Below, one piece after another: positions 52,363 to 60,363 of a stretch of DNA of 60,363 bases. Origin of the DNA: Desulfobacteraceae bacterium. GTDB taxonomy: Bacteria > Desulfobacterota > Desulfobacteria > Desulfobacterales > Desulfobacteraceae. The DNA is taken from positions 1 to 60,363 of the forward strand of contig JADGFI010000037.1 of NCBI GenBank assembly GCA_016743945.1, given 5' to 3'. How positions within the stretch are numbered: the stretch's first letter is position 1; the number at the start of each line of letters is the position of its first letter. The position numbers and the translations under genes were made by a program. The notes below the pieces were generated by a model. The model searched no databases and was not told the DNA's origin. It was given only the letters and a program-made list of their open reading frames with translations.

Positions 52363-52382
52363 ATCAAATTCGTATCTGGTCC
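52344..52382. terminator. 39-bp near-perfect palindrome at the end of the ketopantoate-reductase-like gene
   Basis: Arms 52344-52362 and 52364-52382 are exact reverse complements (19 bp) around a single base at 52363. The left arm encodes the last residues and the stop of the gene. Neither strand carries a U-run after it. It can act as a terminator or mRNA 3' stabiliser or extrude as a cruciform. Confidence 0.6.
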
Positions 52383-52488
52383 TCTTCCCGGCGGCAAACA
52401 TTAGATTTTCATGTTATGGAGAAAAAGCGATATAACCCAAAAAAATCACCCCTGAAAGACAGGGAAATGCTGCGTAGCGGTTCACACT

Positions 52489-52510
52489 ATAGGGGATGAT
52501 GATCCCCTAT
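52489..52510 (+). promoter_or_regulatory. Leader hairpin before the iron alcohol dehydrogenase gene
   Basis: ATAGGGGAT (52489-52497) pairs perfectly with ATCCCCTAT (52502-52510) across GATG. It is followed by TTG, with no U-run. It lies 64 bases before the start codon. Confidence 0.4.
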
Positions 52511-52574
52511 TTGTCCGATAATCTTATTGCGTCTTAAGGGTATTAATTACATAATTTTAAAGGAGAAGAACAGC

Positions 52575-53747
52575 ATGCAAAATTTTGATTATTACAATCC
52601 CACTCATATCGTTTTTGGAAAAGATCGCCTGACAGAACTGGATGACCTTGTCCCAAAGGAGACCAAGGTTTTTATTTTGTACGGGGGCGGGAGTGTTAAA
52701 AAATTTAAAACCCTTGAGAAAATTATACAGGCCCTGCCTGGAAGGCAAATTGTGGAATTTGGGGGAATTGAACCCAATCCCAGGTTTACGACCCTGGTAA
52801 AAGCCGTTGAAATTGCCAAGGCCGAAAAGGTTGGTTTCCTTTTGGCCGTGGGGGGCGGATCTGTGATGGATGGAACAAAATTTGTGTCCCTTGCATCCTG
52901 TTATGATGGAGACGCCAAGGATCTTCTTGCCCATGGTTTTAGTCCTGTTCCCGTAAAAAAAGCCATTCCCATCGGGACGGTGGTGACCCTTCCTGCGACG
53001 GGGTCGGAAATGAATTCAGGGGCGGTCATCAGCCATGATGGCGGAAAGTTCCCGGTATTCAGCCCCCTGGCCTTTCCTAAATTTTCAATCCTGGACCCGA
53101 CGCTGACCTATACCCTTCCTTCCGTTCAGGTTGCAAACGGCATTATCGACACCTTTATCCATACCGTTGAGCAATATGTCACCTATCCTTTGGAGGGGCG
53201 CTTCCAGGACCGAACTGCCGAGGGAATTCTCAGGACACTCATTGAAGTGGGTCAAAAGACCATTGACAACCCGACCGATTATGATGCCCGGGCTAACCTG
53301 GTCTGGTGTGCCACAAATGCCCTCAACGGACTGATCGGCGCAGGGGTTCCCCAGGACTGGACTACCCACATGATCGGTCACGAACTGACCGCCATGTTCG
53401 GAATTGATCATGGTCAAACCCTGGCCATCCTCCAGCCTTCCATCTGGACTGTTCGAAAACGCCAGAAAAGGGAGAAGCTGCTTCAGTATGCCCAACGGGT
53501 TTGGGACATTACCGCAGGGGATGAGGACAGCCGCATCGATCAGGCCATTGAAAAAACACGGGCGTTTTTCCAAAGTCTTGGCGTCAGTACACAGCTTGGT
53601 TCCTACGGTGTTACCCATGACAAAATTGATGATATTATCAAGGCTTTGGAGCGCCACGGACTAACCGCCCTATCGGAAACCGGGGATTTGACCCTTGATA
53701 TCAGCCGGAAGATACTTGAGGATGCCATGGGAACCACCACTTCCTGA
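52575..53747 (+). CDS. Iron-containing alcohol dehydrogenase (BdhA/YqhD type)
   Basis: 390 aa from ATG 52575 (AAGGAG 9 bases upstream); the upstream frame to 52527 has no site. NAD(P) loop: LLAVGGGSVMDGTKFVS near 95. Metal site: IIDTFIHTVEQYV (Asp, His) and HMIGHELTAMFGIDHGQ (two His). VTLPATGSEMNSGAVIS is a typical BdhA/YqhD segment. The enzyme reduces aldehydes to alcohols or the reverse, probably with NADPH. Monocistronic, it converges with proA with 19 bases between. Confidence 0.92.
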   Translation: MQNFDYYNPTHIVFGKDRLTELDDLVPKETKVFILYGGGSVKKFKTLEKIIQALPGRQIVEFGGIEPNPRFTTLVKAVEIAKAEKVGFLLAVGGGSVMDGTKFVSLASCYDGDAKDLLAHGFSPVPVKKAIPIGTVVTLPATGSEMNSGAVISHDGGKFPVFSPLAFPKFSILDPTLTYTLPSVQVANGIIDTFIHTVEQYVTYPLEGRFQDRTAEGILRTLIEVGQKTIDNPTDYDARANLVWCATNALNGLIGAGVPQDWTTHMIGHELTAMFGIDHGQTLAILQPSIWTVRKRQKREKLLQYAQRVWDITAGDEDSRIDQAIEKTRAFFQSLGVSTQLGSYGVTHDKIDDIIKALERHGLTALSETGDLTLDISRKILEDAMGTTTS

Positions 53748-53766
53748 TTGAATCTGTGAGTGAGTA

Positions 53767-55041
53767 TCAGCTGCGGATCTGACCCTCTCCCCAGGCCACA
53801 AACTTGGTGGTGGTCAGCTCTTTGATGCCCATGGGGCCGTAGGCATGGAGCTTAGAAGTGGAAATTCCCATCTCAGCTCCCAGTCCCAGCTCTCCGCCGT
53901 CATTGAACCTTGTTGAGGCATTGACAATGACCAGGGAGGCGTCCACTTCCCGGACAAACCTGCGGGATCGGCTGTAGTCTGCCGTGATAATGGCTTCGGT
54001 GTGGTTGGAGCCGTGGGCCGCAATGTGGCCCATGGCATCTTCCATATTCGTTACCACCTTGACGGCCAGGATGAGATCCAGATATTCCGCATCCCAGTCT
54101 TCAGGGGTGGCACACTCAATCTGGGGAAGAAGGGCACAGGCTCGTTCACAGCCTCTCAGGGTTACACCTGCTGCGGTCATTGCAGTATATGCCAGGGGTA
54201 AAAAGCGTTCTGCAATGCTTGCATGGACCAGCAGGGTTTCCAGGGCGTTGCAGACCCCGGGGCGTTGGGCCTTGGCATTGACACTGATGTTGACGGCCAT
54301 GTCAAGATCGGCATCCTCATCCACATAGGCGTGGCAGACCCCTTTGTAATGCTTGAGCACGGGGATGGTGGAGTTGGCCACCACGTGGCGGATAAGGCCT
54401 TCCCCGCCCCTGGGGATGATCAGGTCAATGGATTCTTCTTGTTTGAGCAAAATATCCACGGCTGCCCGATCCGGAACCGGAACCACCTGGACGGCGGCGG
54501 TTGGCAGGCCTGTTTCTTTAATTCCCTGTTCAATCACCGATGCCAGGGCCATGTTGGAATGGATGGCTTCGGAGCCCCCCCGCAAAATCACGGCATTTCC
54601 CGCCTTGAGGCAGAGGCCTGCTGCATCCACGGTGACATTGGGCCTTGATTCATAGATGATGCCGATGACCCCCAAAGGAATCCGCATTTTGGCGATTTCA
54701 AGTCCGTTGGGCCGGATGGAAGCATCGGACAGGGTTCCCACAGGATCGGTAAGCCCCGCCACAAATAATAACCCCTCGGCCATACTCGTTATGACGGCGT
54801 CACTGATGGTGAGCCGGTCGATCATGGCCGGGGAGAGTCCGTTAGTTCGGGCGCGGTCAATGTCCTTTGCATTCTGTGCCTGGATGGCCGGGGCATTTTT
54901 TTGGATCCGTTTGGCAATGGCAATAAGGGCCTGGTTTTTCTGGTTGCTGGATACCGCTGCCATGGTTCTTGCGGCTCGTCTGGCGTTTTGTGCAATTTGA
55001 ATGATCGCTTTTTCCAAAGACTGTGTTTTTTCTAAAGACAT
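53767..55041 (-). CDS. proA: Glutamate-5-semialdehyde dehydrogenase (gamma-glutamyl phosphate reductase) ProA
   Basis: 424 aa. The catalytic Cys lies in QRPGVCNALETLLVH, and LKAGNAVILRGGSEA, RGGEGLIRHVV and the C-terminal GAEMGISTSKLHAYGPMG are conserved family blocks. It reduces glutamyl-5-phosphate to the semialdehyde in proline synthesis. 34 bases downstream of proB, in one minus-strand operon. Confidence 0.96.
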   Translation of the reverse strand: MSLEKTQSLEKAIIQIAQNARRAARTMAAVSSNQKNQALIAIAKRIQKNAPAIQAQNAKDIDRARTNGLSPAMIDRLTISDAVITSMAEGLLFVAGLTDPVGTLSDASIRPNGLEIAKMRIPLGVIGIIYESRPNVTVDAAGLCLKAGNAVILRGGSEAIHSNMALASVIEQGIKETGLPTAAVQVVPVPDRAAVDILLKQEESIDLIIPRGGEGLIRHVVANSTIPVLKHYKGVCHAYVDEDADLDMAVNISVNAKAQRPGVCNALETLLVHASIAERFLPLAYTAMTAAGVTLRGCERACALLPQIECATPEDWDAEYLDLILAVKVVTNMEDAMGHIAAHGSNHTEAIITADYSRSRRFVREVDASLVIVNASTRFNDGGELGLGAEMGISTSKLHAYGPMGIKELTTTKFVAWGEGQIRS

Positions 55042-55075
55042 ATTGTCTCCTTTTGAAGGGGGTGTTTAAAAAATT

Positions 55076-56218
55076 TTATTTCGGGTCAGCCGTTATCACC
55101 AGGTTGTCCCGGTGGATCACCTCGTCATAGGATCTGAACCCCAGGCGTTCTTTGATCTGGCTGGTTTTACAGCCCATGATCTTGAGAATATCCGCGGCAT
55201 TGTAGTTGACAAGGCCCATGCCCAATAGTTGTCTGTTTTCATTTAAAAATTCAACAGGATCTCCCACATCAAAATAATTTTCCACCCGGGTAATGCCCGA
55301 GGGAAGAAGACTTTTACCCCGTGTGAGCACGGCGTTCTGGGCACCGGCATCAATGGTGATCTTTCCCTTGGCCTGGAGGGTGAGGCCGATCCAGTTTTTC
55401 CGGGAATTGAATTTTTCTTTTTTGGGCACAAAATAGGTGCCAACATAATCATCATTGAAAATATCGATCAATATGTTGGGCGCCAGTCCCGAGGCGATGA
55501 TCATGGGAATTCCGGCCGAGGTCAGCTTCCTGGCCGCCGTGATTTTGGTGCCCATACCTCCGGTTCCCAGGGGGCCGGCTATCTTTCCGGCCATGGCCTC
55601 TATGTTTTTTCCCATGGCGGTGACTTGTCTGAGCAGCTTGGCATCCGCATGGGCCCGGGGGTCCTTGTCATAGAGCCCGCCGATATCCGTGAGATTGATC
55701 ATGAGATCCGCCCCCAAAAGCAGGGTGATCATGGCACCTAGATTGTCATTGTCCCCGAATTGAAGGGATTTGACGGCCACGGTATCGTTTTCATTGATAA
55801 TGGGCAGTACATCCCATTCCAGGAGGGTGTTGATGGTGTTTCTGGCATTGAGATACCGGACCCGGTCACACAGATCTCCCCGGGTCAGCAAGATCTGGGC
55901 AACTTTTCGGCCGCAGTGTTCCAGGGATCGTTCCCACTCCCTGATCAGGTCTGCCTGGCCAATGGCGGAAACCGCTTGGCGTTTGGGGGTTTCCAAAGGC
56001 CGGCAGGGAAGCCCCAGTTTTGTGACCCCGGCTGCCATGGCCCCGGAGGAGACCAGGATGACCTGGATCCCCCGGTCATACAAGGCACAAATCTGGTCTG
56101 TGATGGCAGTGATGATCTCCAGGTTCAAACGATTGTCTTTGGTCAGAACCCCGCTGCCAACCTTGACCACAATCCGTTTGCCGGCTGAAAGGGGGGATAA
56201 TTTTTTTGGTATTTCCAT
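55076..56218 (-). CDS. proB: Glutamate 5-kinase ProB with PUA domain
   Basis: 380 aa. Amino acid kinase fold: RIVVKVGSGVLTKD at the N-terminus, INENDTVAVKSLQFGDNDNLGA for substrate and ATP binding, and GTGGMGTKITAARKLTSAGIPM near 225. The C-terminal PUA domain (about 285-370) is present, as in the full-length bacterial enzyme subject to proline feedback. First step of proline biosynthesis. Operon proBA. Confidence 0.96.
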   Translation of the reverse strand: MEIPKKLSPLSAGKRIVVKVGSGVLTKDNRLNLEIITAITDQICALYDRGIQVILVSSGAMAAGVTKLGLPCRPLETPKRQAVSAIGQADLIREWERSLEHCGRKVAQILLTRGDLCDRVRYLNARNTINTLLEWDVLPIINENDTVAVKSLQFGDNDNLGAMITLLLGADLMINLTDIGGLYDKDPRAHADAKLLRQVTAMGKNIEAMAGKIAGPLGTGGMGTKITAARKLTSAGIPMIIASGLAPNILIDIFNDDYVGTYFVPKKEKFNSRKNWIGLTLQAKGKITIDAGAQNAVLTRGKSLLPSGITRVENYFDVGDPVEFLNENRQLLGMGLVNYNAADILKIMGCKTSQIKERLGFRSYDEVIHRDNLVITADPK

Positions 56219-56327
56219 GTTCGTATCTCTATAATTTATATTTTGGGACCCATATCATCGGGTTAATGGTAAAAAAAATCAATTCGTCAGAGTTGAATTC
56301 CCTATGCCGAATCCTTGAAAAAGTCAA

Positions 56328-58985
56328 TCAAAATCCCGGCAGTTTGAATTTCAAGGTGACTTCCCCTGTCTGTCGGTCAATCTGAATCATCTTTTCCTGG
56401 GACTGGTTTTTTTCTATTTTTTGACCTGTGGCCATTTCCATAAGGCCAGCAATAAAATCCATACCCGAGTTCAGGACCGTTTCAATTTTTTCCGGGGGCT
56501 GGCTTGCCAGAATGTTCTTTGTGGCCAAAACATCCCCAGGCTGGGTATTTTCCGGAGAATCGGTTGCAAGTTCATCCCCATTCAGGCGGTTCGGGTTCAA
56601 CACTTTCGGGTTGAGATAAAAGGGGGTATCCTCGGGGATGTCTTCTGGCTCGGCTGTGTCAAAGGGCATAAATTCAGGCTCTTCCCCCATCATCTCCCGA
56701 AGCCGGTTGAGCATCTCATTGCGTTTTTCCCTGGAAAATTCAACCGTATCCGGACCGTCATCAAACACCCCTTTGAATAAATCGGTTTTCAGCTGGATAC
56801 CGGCCAGAATTCTCTCTTCTATGCTGGCCTTGGCAATGAGGTTGATGACATTGATGCACTGGCTCGCCTGGCCGATGCGGCTGACTCTTCCGATGCGCTG
56901 GTTCATTTTTGCCGGGTTCCAGGGCAGTTCAAAATTGACCACGCAGTCGGCGGCCTGGAGGTTTAAGCCCGTGCCGCCGGCATCGGTGGATAAAAAGACC
57001 AGGCAGTCTGGATTATGGGTGAATTCGTCAATCAGGGCCTGGCGTTTTTTAACCGGTATTTTACCGGATAATTCCACAAAAGGGATGCCCATGTCGGACA
57101 AATGCCTGGCGATTAAAAAGGTCATGGTGGTCCATTCACTGAAGATGACCATTTTGCGGCGGTTCTGGATGACAATTTCATCAATGATGCTGTCCAGTTC
57201 CTTGAGTTTAGGGGAGATATGGGTGTCCCGGTCGACAAGATAAGTGGAATCACAGACCATGCGCATGCGCAGCAGCAGGGTCTGGATTCTTCTCATGTCC
57301 ATGGGGGTTAAAAACTTTTTATTGAGCAGGGGCATAAGGGATCTGCCATACCCTGCGTGTATTTCCTGTTGTTCCTGGGATAGAGCGATATAATAATTGT
57401 TCACCACTTCCCGGGGCAGCTCCTTGAGCACCTCTTCTTTTTTTCTTCGAATCAGGAGTTGTTTTAGTTTTTTTTGTAGTTTGCCCAGATTTTTATAACC
57501 GGCAATGGTGGTTTTTTTTTTTCTGGGGATCATAAAATGATCTGCGGCAAACTTCCACAGGGGGGTCAGCAGGTAGGGATCCAGAAACTGGACAATGGAA
57601 TAGACATCCTCAAGTTTGTTTTCCAAAGGCGTGCCCGTAAGGACAATGGCATGTTTTTTGGGCAGGCGCTTGACCGCCTCTGCGGTTTTGGTGGAGAAAT
57701 TTTTAATGCGCTGGGCCTCATCTAAGATGATGATATCCGGGTTGAATCCGGACAGAATCGTGACATCCCGCAACACCGCCTCGTAGTTGGTGATTTTGAA
57801 TAAATTGGGATCATTTTGGTACATGGCCTTGCGCTGGAAGGGGCTGCCTTCTATGATGGTGGCCTTTTCCCGGGAGAAGCGTTGGATTTCGCGTTTCCAT
57901 TGTTCTTTTAAAGAGGCCAGTGTGACCACCAAAATTTTTGAAAACCCGAAGATCTCTTTCTTTAAGATCCCTAGGGAAATCGCCTGCAAGGTTTTGCCAA
58001 GGCCCATTTCATCCCCAATCAGCACCCCGGTTTTCAGCAATCCAAATTTTACCCCCTCCCTTTGATAGGGGTATAGTTGGGTGTTAAGGGCAAGCTTGGG
58101 GATGGCGTCTTCTGTGATCTTGTTCAATTGCAGGGTCTGGAGGCGGTGATCTACCCTTTTGAGCAGGTTTTGCCGGATTCTTACCCGTTTGTCTCCATGG
58201 AGTTTTGCCATAAGTCCCATGATCAATGCCATGTCCTTTGCAACGAACTGTCCCTGATCATTAAAATATTTTTTCAAGACCGGTTTCAGGTCTTTCATTT
58301 CCGCGTCAAGGCGCTGGGAAAATAATTTGGGTGCTTCGGACAATGAATCCCAGTAAATGTCTGTATAGGGGAAAATTTCTCTGGCAAGTTGTTGTTTAAA
58401 TCCCGGCTCTTTTTTTAAAAAATCGGCCATGAACTGGATATGTTTGCAGGTGCCAAGGCCGTTGGTAAGATAGTCCGGGCAGGAGCAGTGGCCTGAAGCT
58501 TTTCCCGGATCATGGAGGGTGACGGTGTATTGGCGGCCGGACCGGTTGGTCACCAGGTGGTCTCCCTTGAACATGTCCCCCCTGTCAGGGGTGAAGGGTT
58601 CCGACCGGGCTCTTTTTTTTCGGTCTGCCAGGGCCTGTGCCTTGATTTCTGCCCGGGCCAGATAGGGTTCTGGATCCGGGAATAGTTCAGGGATCTCTTC
58701 TCTTGCCAGAAGGTCTCCTATATTGAGGCTGGCCGCCACCACATGGCGACATCCTTGCCGGGGGTAGGGGCAATTGCAACTGGTTTCTACTTGATTTGCT
58801 TTAATCTGGATGAAGGTTGTGTAGTTTCCCAGGGTGCCGTCAAATTCATAGGTGAATGTTCGTTGGGATAAGTCTTTTTGTGACAGAAAATAGGACCCGT
58901 GCTGGTAGGTATTCAAACCCCTGTAAAAAATAAGCTGGGTGTCGGCAATTTTGTTTTTGATGTGGTCTTTGGACAATGTCAGCAT
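56328..58985 (-). CDS. SNF2-family helicase with two SWIM zinc fingers
   Basis: 885 aa. The N-terminal part has two SWIM-type zinc motifs: Cys70-x-Cys72 to Cys79-x-His81, and Cys167-x-Cys169 to Cys180-x-His182. The SNF2 ATPase follows: GDEMGLGKTLQ (Walker A), IILDEAQRIKN (Walker B), LTGTPLENKLEDVYSI, and in the second lobe LSTDAGGTGLNLQAAD and NQRIGRVSRIGQ. It should move on double-stranded DNA and remodel protein-DNA complexes; bacterial members relate to RapA or to DNA repair/defence functions. No nuclease or restriction gene stands next to it. Own promoter region; divergent from ychJ. Confidence 0.92.
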   Translation of the reverse strand: MLTLSKDHIKNKIADTQLIFYRGLNTYQHGSYFLSQKDLSQRTFTYEFDGTLGNYTTFIQIKANQVETSCNCPYPRQGCRHVVAASLNIGDLLAREEIPELFPDPEPYLARAEIKAQALADRKKRARSEPFTPDRGDMFKGDHLVTNRSGRQYTVTLHDPGKASGHCSCPDYLTNGLGTCKHIQFMADFLKKEPGFKQQLAREIFPYTDIYWDSLSEAPKLFSQRLDAEMKDLKPVLKKYFNDQGQFVAKDMALIMGLMAKLHGDKRVRIRQNLLKRVDHRLQTLQLNKITEDAIPKLALNTQLYPYQREGVKFGLLKTGVLIGDEMGLGKTLQAISLGILKKEIFGFSKILVVTLASLKEQWKREIQRFSREKATIIEGSPFQRKAMYQNDPNLFKITNYEAVLRDVTILSGFNPDIIILDEAQRIKNFSTKTAEAVKRLPKKHAIVLTGTPLENKLEDVYSIVQFLDPYLLTPLWKFAADHFMIPRKKKTTIAGYKNLGKLQKKLKQLLIRRKKEEVLKELPREVVNNYYIALSQEQQEIHAGYGRSLMPLLNKKFLTPMDMRRIQTLLLRMRMVCDSTYLVDRDTHISPKLKELDSIIDEIVIQNRRKMVIFSEWTTMTFLIARHLSDMGIPFVELSGKIPVKKRQALIDEFTHNPDCLVFLSTDAGGTGLNLQAADCVVNFELPWNPAKMNQRIGRVSRIGQASQCINVINLIAKASIEERILAGIQLKTDLFKGVFDDGPDTVEFSREKRNEMLNRLREMMGEEPEFMPFDTAEPEDIPEDTPFYLNPKVLNPNRLNGDELATDSPENTQPGDVLATKNILASQPPEKIETVLNSGMDFIAGLMEMATGQKIEKNQSQEKMIQIDRQTGEVTLKFKLPGF

Positions 58986-59196
58986 GTTGTTTTCCTTGTG
59001 TTTCCGATTAAACTTAAGGATTTACCCTAATATAGCTTTTCCCGGGTTTCAATGTTTTTTTTCATAGAAACCCCAACGCGGGTAAATAGCGAGTAGAAAA
59101 ATCCCAACTGCCGTGGTATGGTTTTTCGCTGATTCAACACTGAAATAATGGATTGGAAATCAGATACCGGCTGTGCCGGGCAAAAGGGGGGAATAA

Positions 59197-59694
59197 ATGA
59201 CGGAAACGTTCTGCTGTTGCAAAAGCGGGAACAAAAGTGACAGCTGTTGCGGGGCCTATCTTTCGGGTCAAGCCATTCCCGCCACCCCGGAACAGCTGAT
59301 GCGATCTCGGTATGCCGCTTTTTTTCACAAAAATATTGACTACCTCATTGCCACCCGTGATCCGGATCACCGGGAGGAAAATGACCGGCAATTGCTGGCC
59401 GACACTTGTAACACCACCCAATGGCTGGGGCTTGTTGTGATGAAAACAGATACGTCTCAACTGGCCTTAGGAGTCGGGTATGTGGAGTTTGCTGCCTTTT
59501 ATGACCAGAAGGGCACAGGCCGGCTCCATGGCCAGATTCGTGGCCAGATCCACGAAAAGGCCCGGTTTGTGATCAAGGACGGCCGCTGGGTTTATTGCGA
59601 CGGCCATCTGCTTCCCCCGGTGGTATGGGGGCGAAACCAGCCCTGCTGGTGCGGCAGCCATAAAAAATTTAAAAAATGCCATGGCGCCCCATGA
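59197..59694 (+). CDS. YchJ-family protein with SEC-C motifs
   Basis: 165 aa. A Cys-rich start (CCCKSGNKSDSCCGAYLSG), TPEQLMRSRYAAFFHKNIDYLI, a central NTF2-like fold and a C-terminal SEC-C zinc motif (QPCWCGSHKKFKKCHG). This is the full YchJ (UPF0225) layout. Function unknown. The stop overlaps the next start by 4 bases (ATGA). Confidence 0.9.
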   Translation: MTETFCCCKSGNKSDSCCGAYLSGQAIPATPEQLMRSRYAAFFHKNIDYLIATRDPDHREENDRQLLADTCNTTQWLGLVVMKTDTSQLALGVGYVEFAAFYDQKGTGRLHGQIRGQIHEKARFVIKDGRWVYCDGHLLPPVVWGRNQPCWCGSHKKFKKCHGAP

Positions 59695-60308
59695 TTTACT
59701 ATCTTGCCATGGGAAGCCTGTTGGGGTTTTCCTCCGGGATGGCCCCGGGGCCCCTGCTGGCCCTTGTGGTATCGGAAACCCTTGCCCATGACCTAGGAGC
59801 AGGTATCCGGGTGGCCCTTGCCCCTCTGGTCAGTGATCTGCCCATCGTGCTGTTGACCCTGTTCGTTCTGTCAAAATTGCCCGATTCCCATTCTGTGCTG
59901 GGGGGAATTTCCCTTGTGGGCGGCGGGGTTATTTTTTACATGGGGGTCCAGGGGATTCGCACCTCGGGCGTGGTGCTGGATATGGACGACAAGGCTCCCC
60001 GATCCTTGGGAAAGGGGGTTATGGTGAATTTTTTGAGTCCCCATCCCTATCTTTTCTGGATCAGCGTGGGCGCCCCCACCATGGGCCGGGCCATGGAGGT
60101 GAATATCGGGGCGGCCATTTTTTTTGTGGCAAGTTTTTATCTGTTGCTGGTGGGGTCAAAGGTGGGGCTGGCAGTTCTCGTGGGCCGATCCAAATCATTT
60201 TTAAAGGGCCGGGTGTATGGGGTCACCATGAAGTGTCTGGGGGGCCTGCTTTGCGGTTTTGCGCTTTTCCTGTTCAAAGACGGGCTGAGCCTGCTGGGTT
60301 TTTTGTAG
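59691..60308 (+). CDS. LysE/RhtB-family exporter
   Basis: 205 aa from ATG 59691 (ATGA overlap with ychJ). Six hydrophobic segments. The N-terminal GFSSGMAPGPLLALVVSETL is the LysE-family block (normally SPGPN), VNFLSPHPYLFW is the middle block, and the C-terminal half has SFYLLLVGSK and GGLLCGFALFLF. Exports amino acids or related compounds. The coupling to ychJ has no clear meaning. Confidence 0.85.
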   Translation: MIYYLAMGSLLGFSSGMAPGPLLALVVSETLAHDLGAGIRVALAPLVSDLPIVLLTLFVLSKLPDSHSVLGGISLVGGGVIFYMGVQGIRTSGVVLDMDDKAPRSLGKGVMVNFLSPHPYLFWISVGAPTMGRAMEVNIGAAIFFVASFYLLLVGSKVGLAVLVGRSKSFLKGRVYGVTMKCLGGLLCGFALFLFKDGLSLLGFL

Positions 60309-60363
60309 CTGCTGTAAAAAAAATGAGCTCGGCCAGGGACAAGTGGCCGGGGTGATCCCATAT

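Overview
The window reads as the chromosome of a strictly anaerobic, metabolically versatile Gram-negative bacterium. The best guess is a Desulfobacteraceae-type sulfate reducer (Desulfobacterota). This rests on a six-subunit Rnf complex, a tetrahydrofolate/corrinoid methyl-transfer operon, a glycyl radical enzyme, a DUF3786 protein and many Fe-S proteins. No sulfate-reduction gene or rRNA lies in the window, so the assignment is inference. I saw no rRNA, tRNA, CRISPR array, intact insertion sequence or phage module.

Layout. 0.4-6 kb: an orphan RelE-like protein, a GAF-containing PEP phosphotransferase (PtsP type), a large acyl-CoA dehydrogenase with two matching operator-like palindromes upstream, and a DUF523 protein. 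6-17.6 kb: two complete five-gene dipeptide ABC importers, back to back and divergent from one 342-bp region; each has a strong hairpin between its binding-protein gene and its permease genes. 17.6-19.3 kb: a tautomerase, a QueG-like Fe-S protein and a membrane-anchored metallo-beta-lactamase-fold protein. 19.4-23.3 kb: a GntR regulator, a radical-SAM activase and a glycyl radical enzyme whose active-site residues match trans-4-hydroxy-L-proline dehydratase (HypD). 23.3-31.3 kb (minus strand): a GntR-led operon for a non-pyrrolysine MttB-family methyltransferase, a BCCT betaine-type transporter, a BenE-like transporter, a corrinoid protein, a methyl-H4folate methyltransferase and, behind a terminator, a MetH-activation-domain protein followed by a decayed Fe-S gene. 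31.9-34.1 kb: a soluble FtsK/SpoIIIE translocase whose membrane domain is replaced by a ZapA-like domain, the most novel item here. 34.1-39.6 kb: rnfCDGEAB. 39.6-49.6 kb: housekeeping and accessory genes (universal stress protein, flavodoxin, YkgJ-type protein, PepF, TrmO, alpha/beta hydrolase, LysR, AzlCD, TrmB-type regulator, DUF3786). 49.7-60.3 kb: FAD oxidoreductase, ketopantoate-reductase-like protein, Fe-alcohol dehydrogenase, ProBA, a SWIM/SNF2 helicase, YchJ and a LysE-type exporter.

How the parts may work together (inference). Peptides enter through the two Dpp systems and can be cut by PepF. Hydroxyproline from such peptides can be dehydrated by the HypD-like enzyme to pyrroline-5-carboxylate. 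Quaternary amines enter through the BCCT carrier and are demethylated by the MttB homologue; the methyl group passes through the corrinoid protein to H4folate and can be oxidised by a Wood-Ljungdahl-type branch. The Rnf complex couples reduced ferredoxin to NAD+ and an ion gradient.
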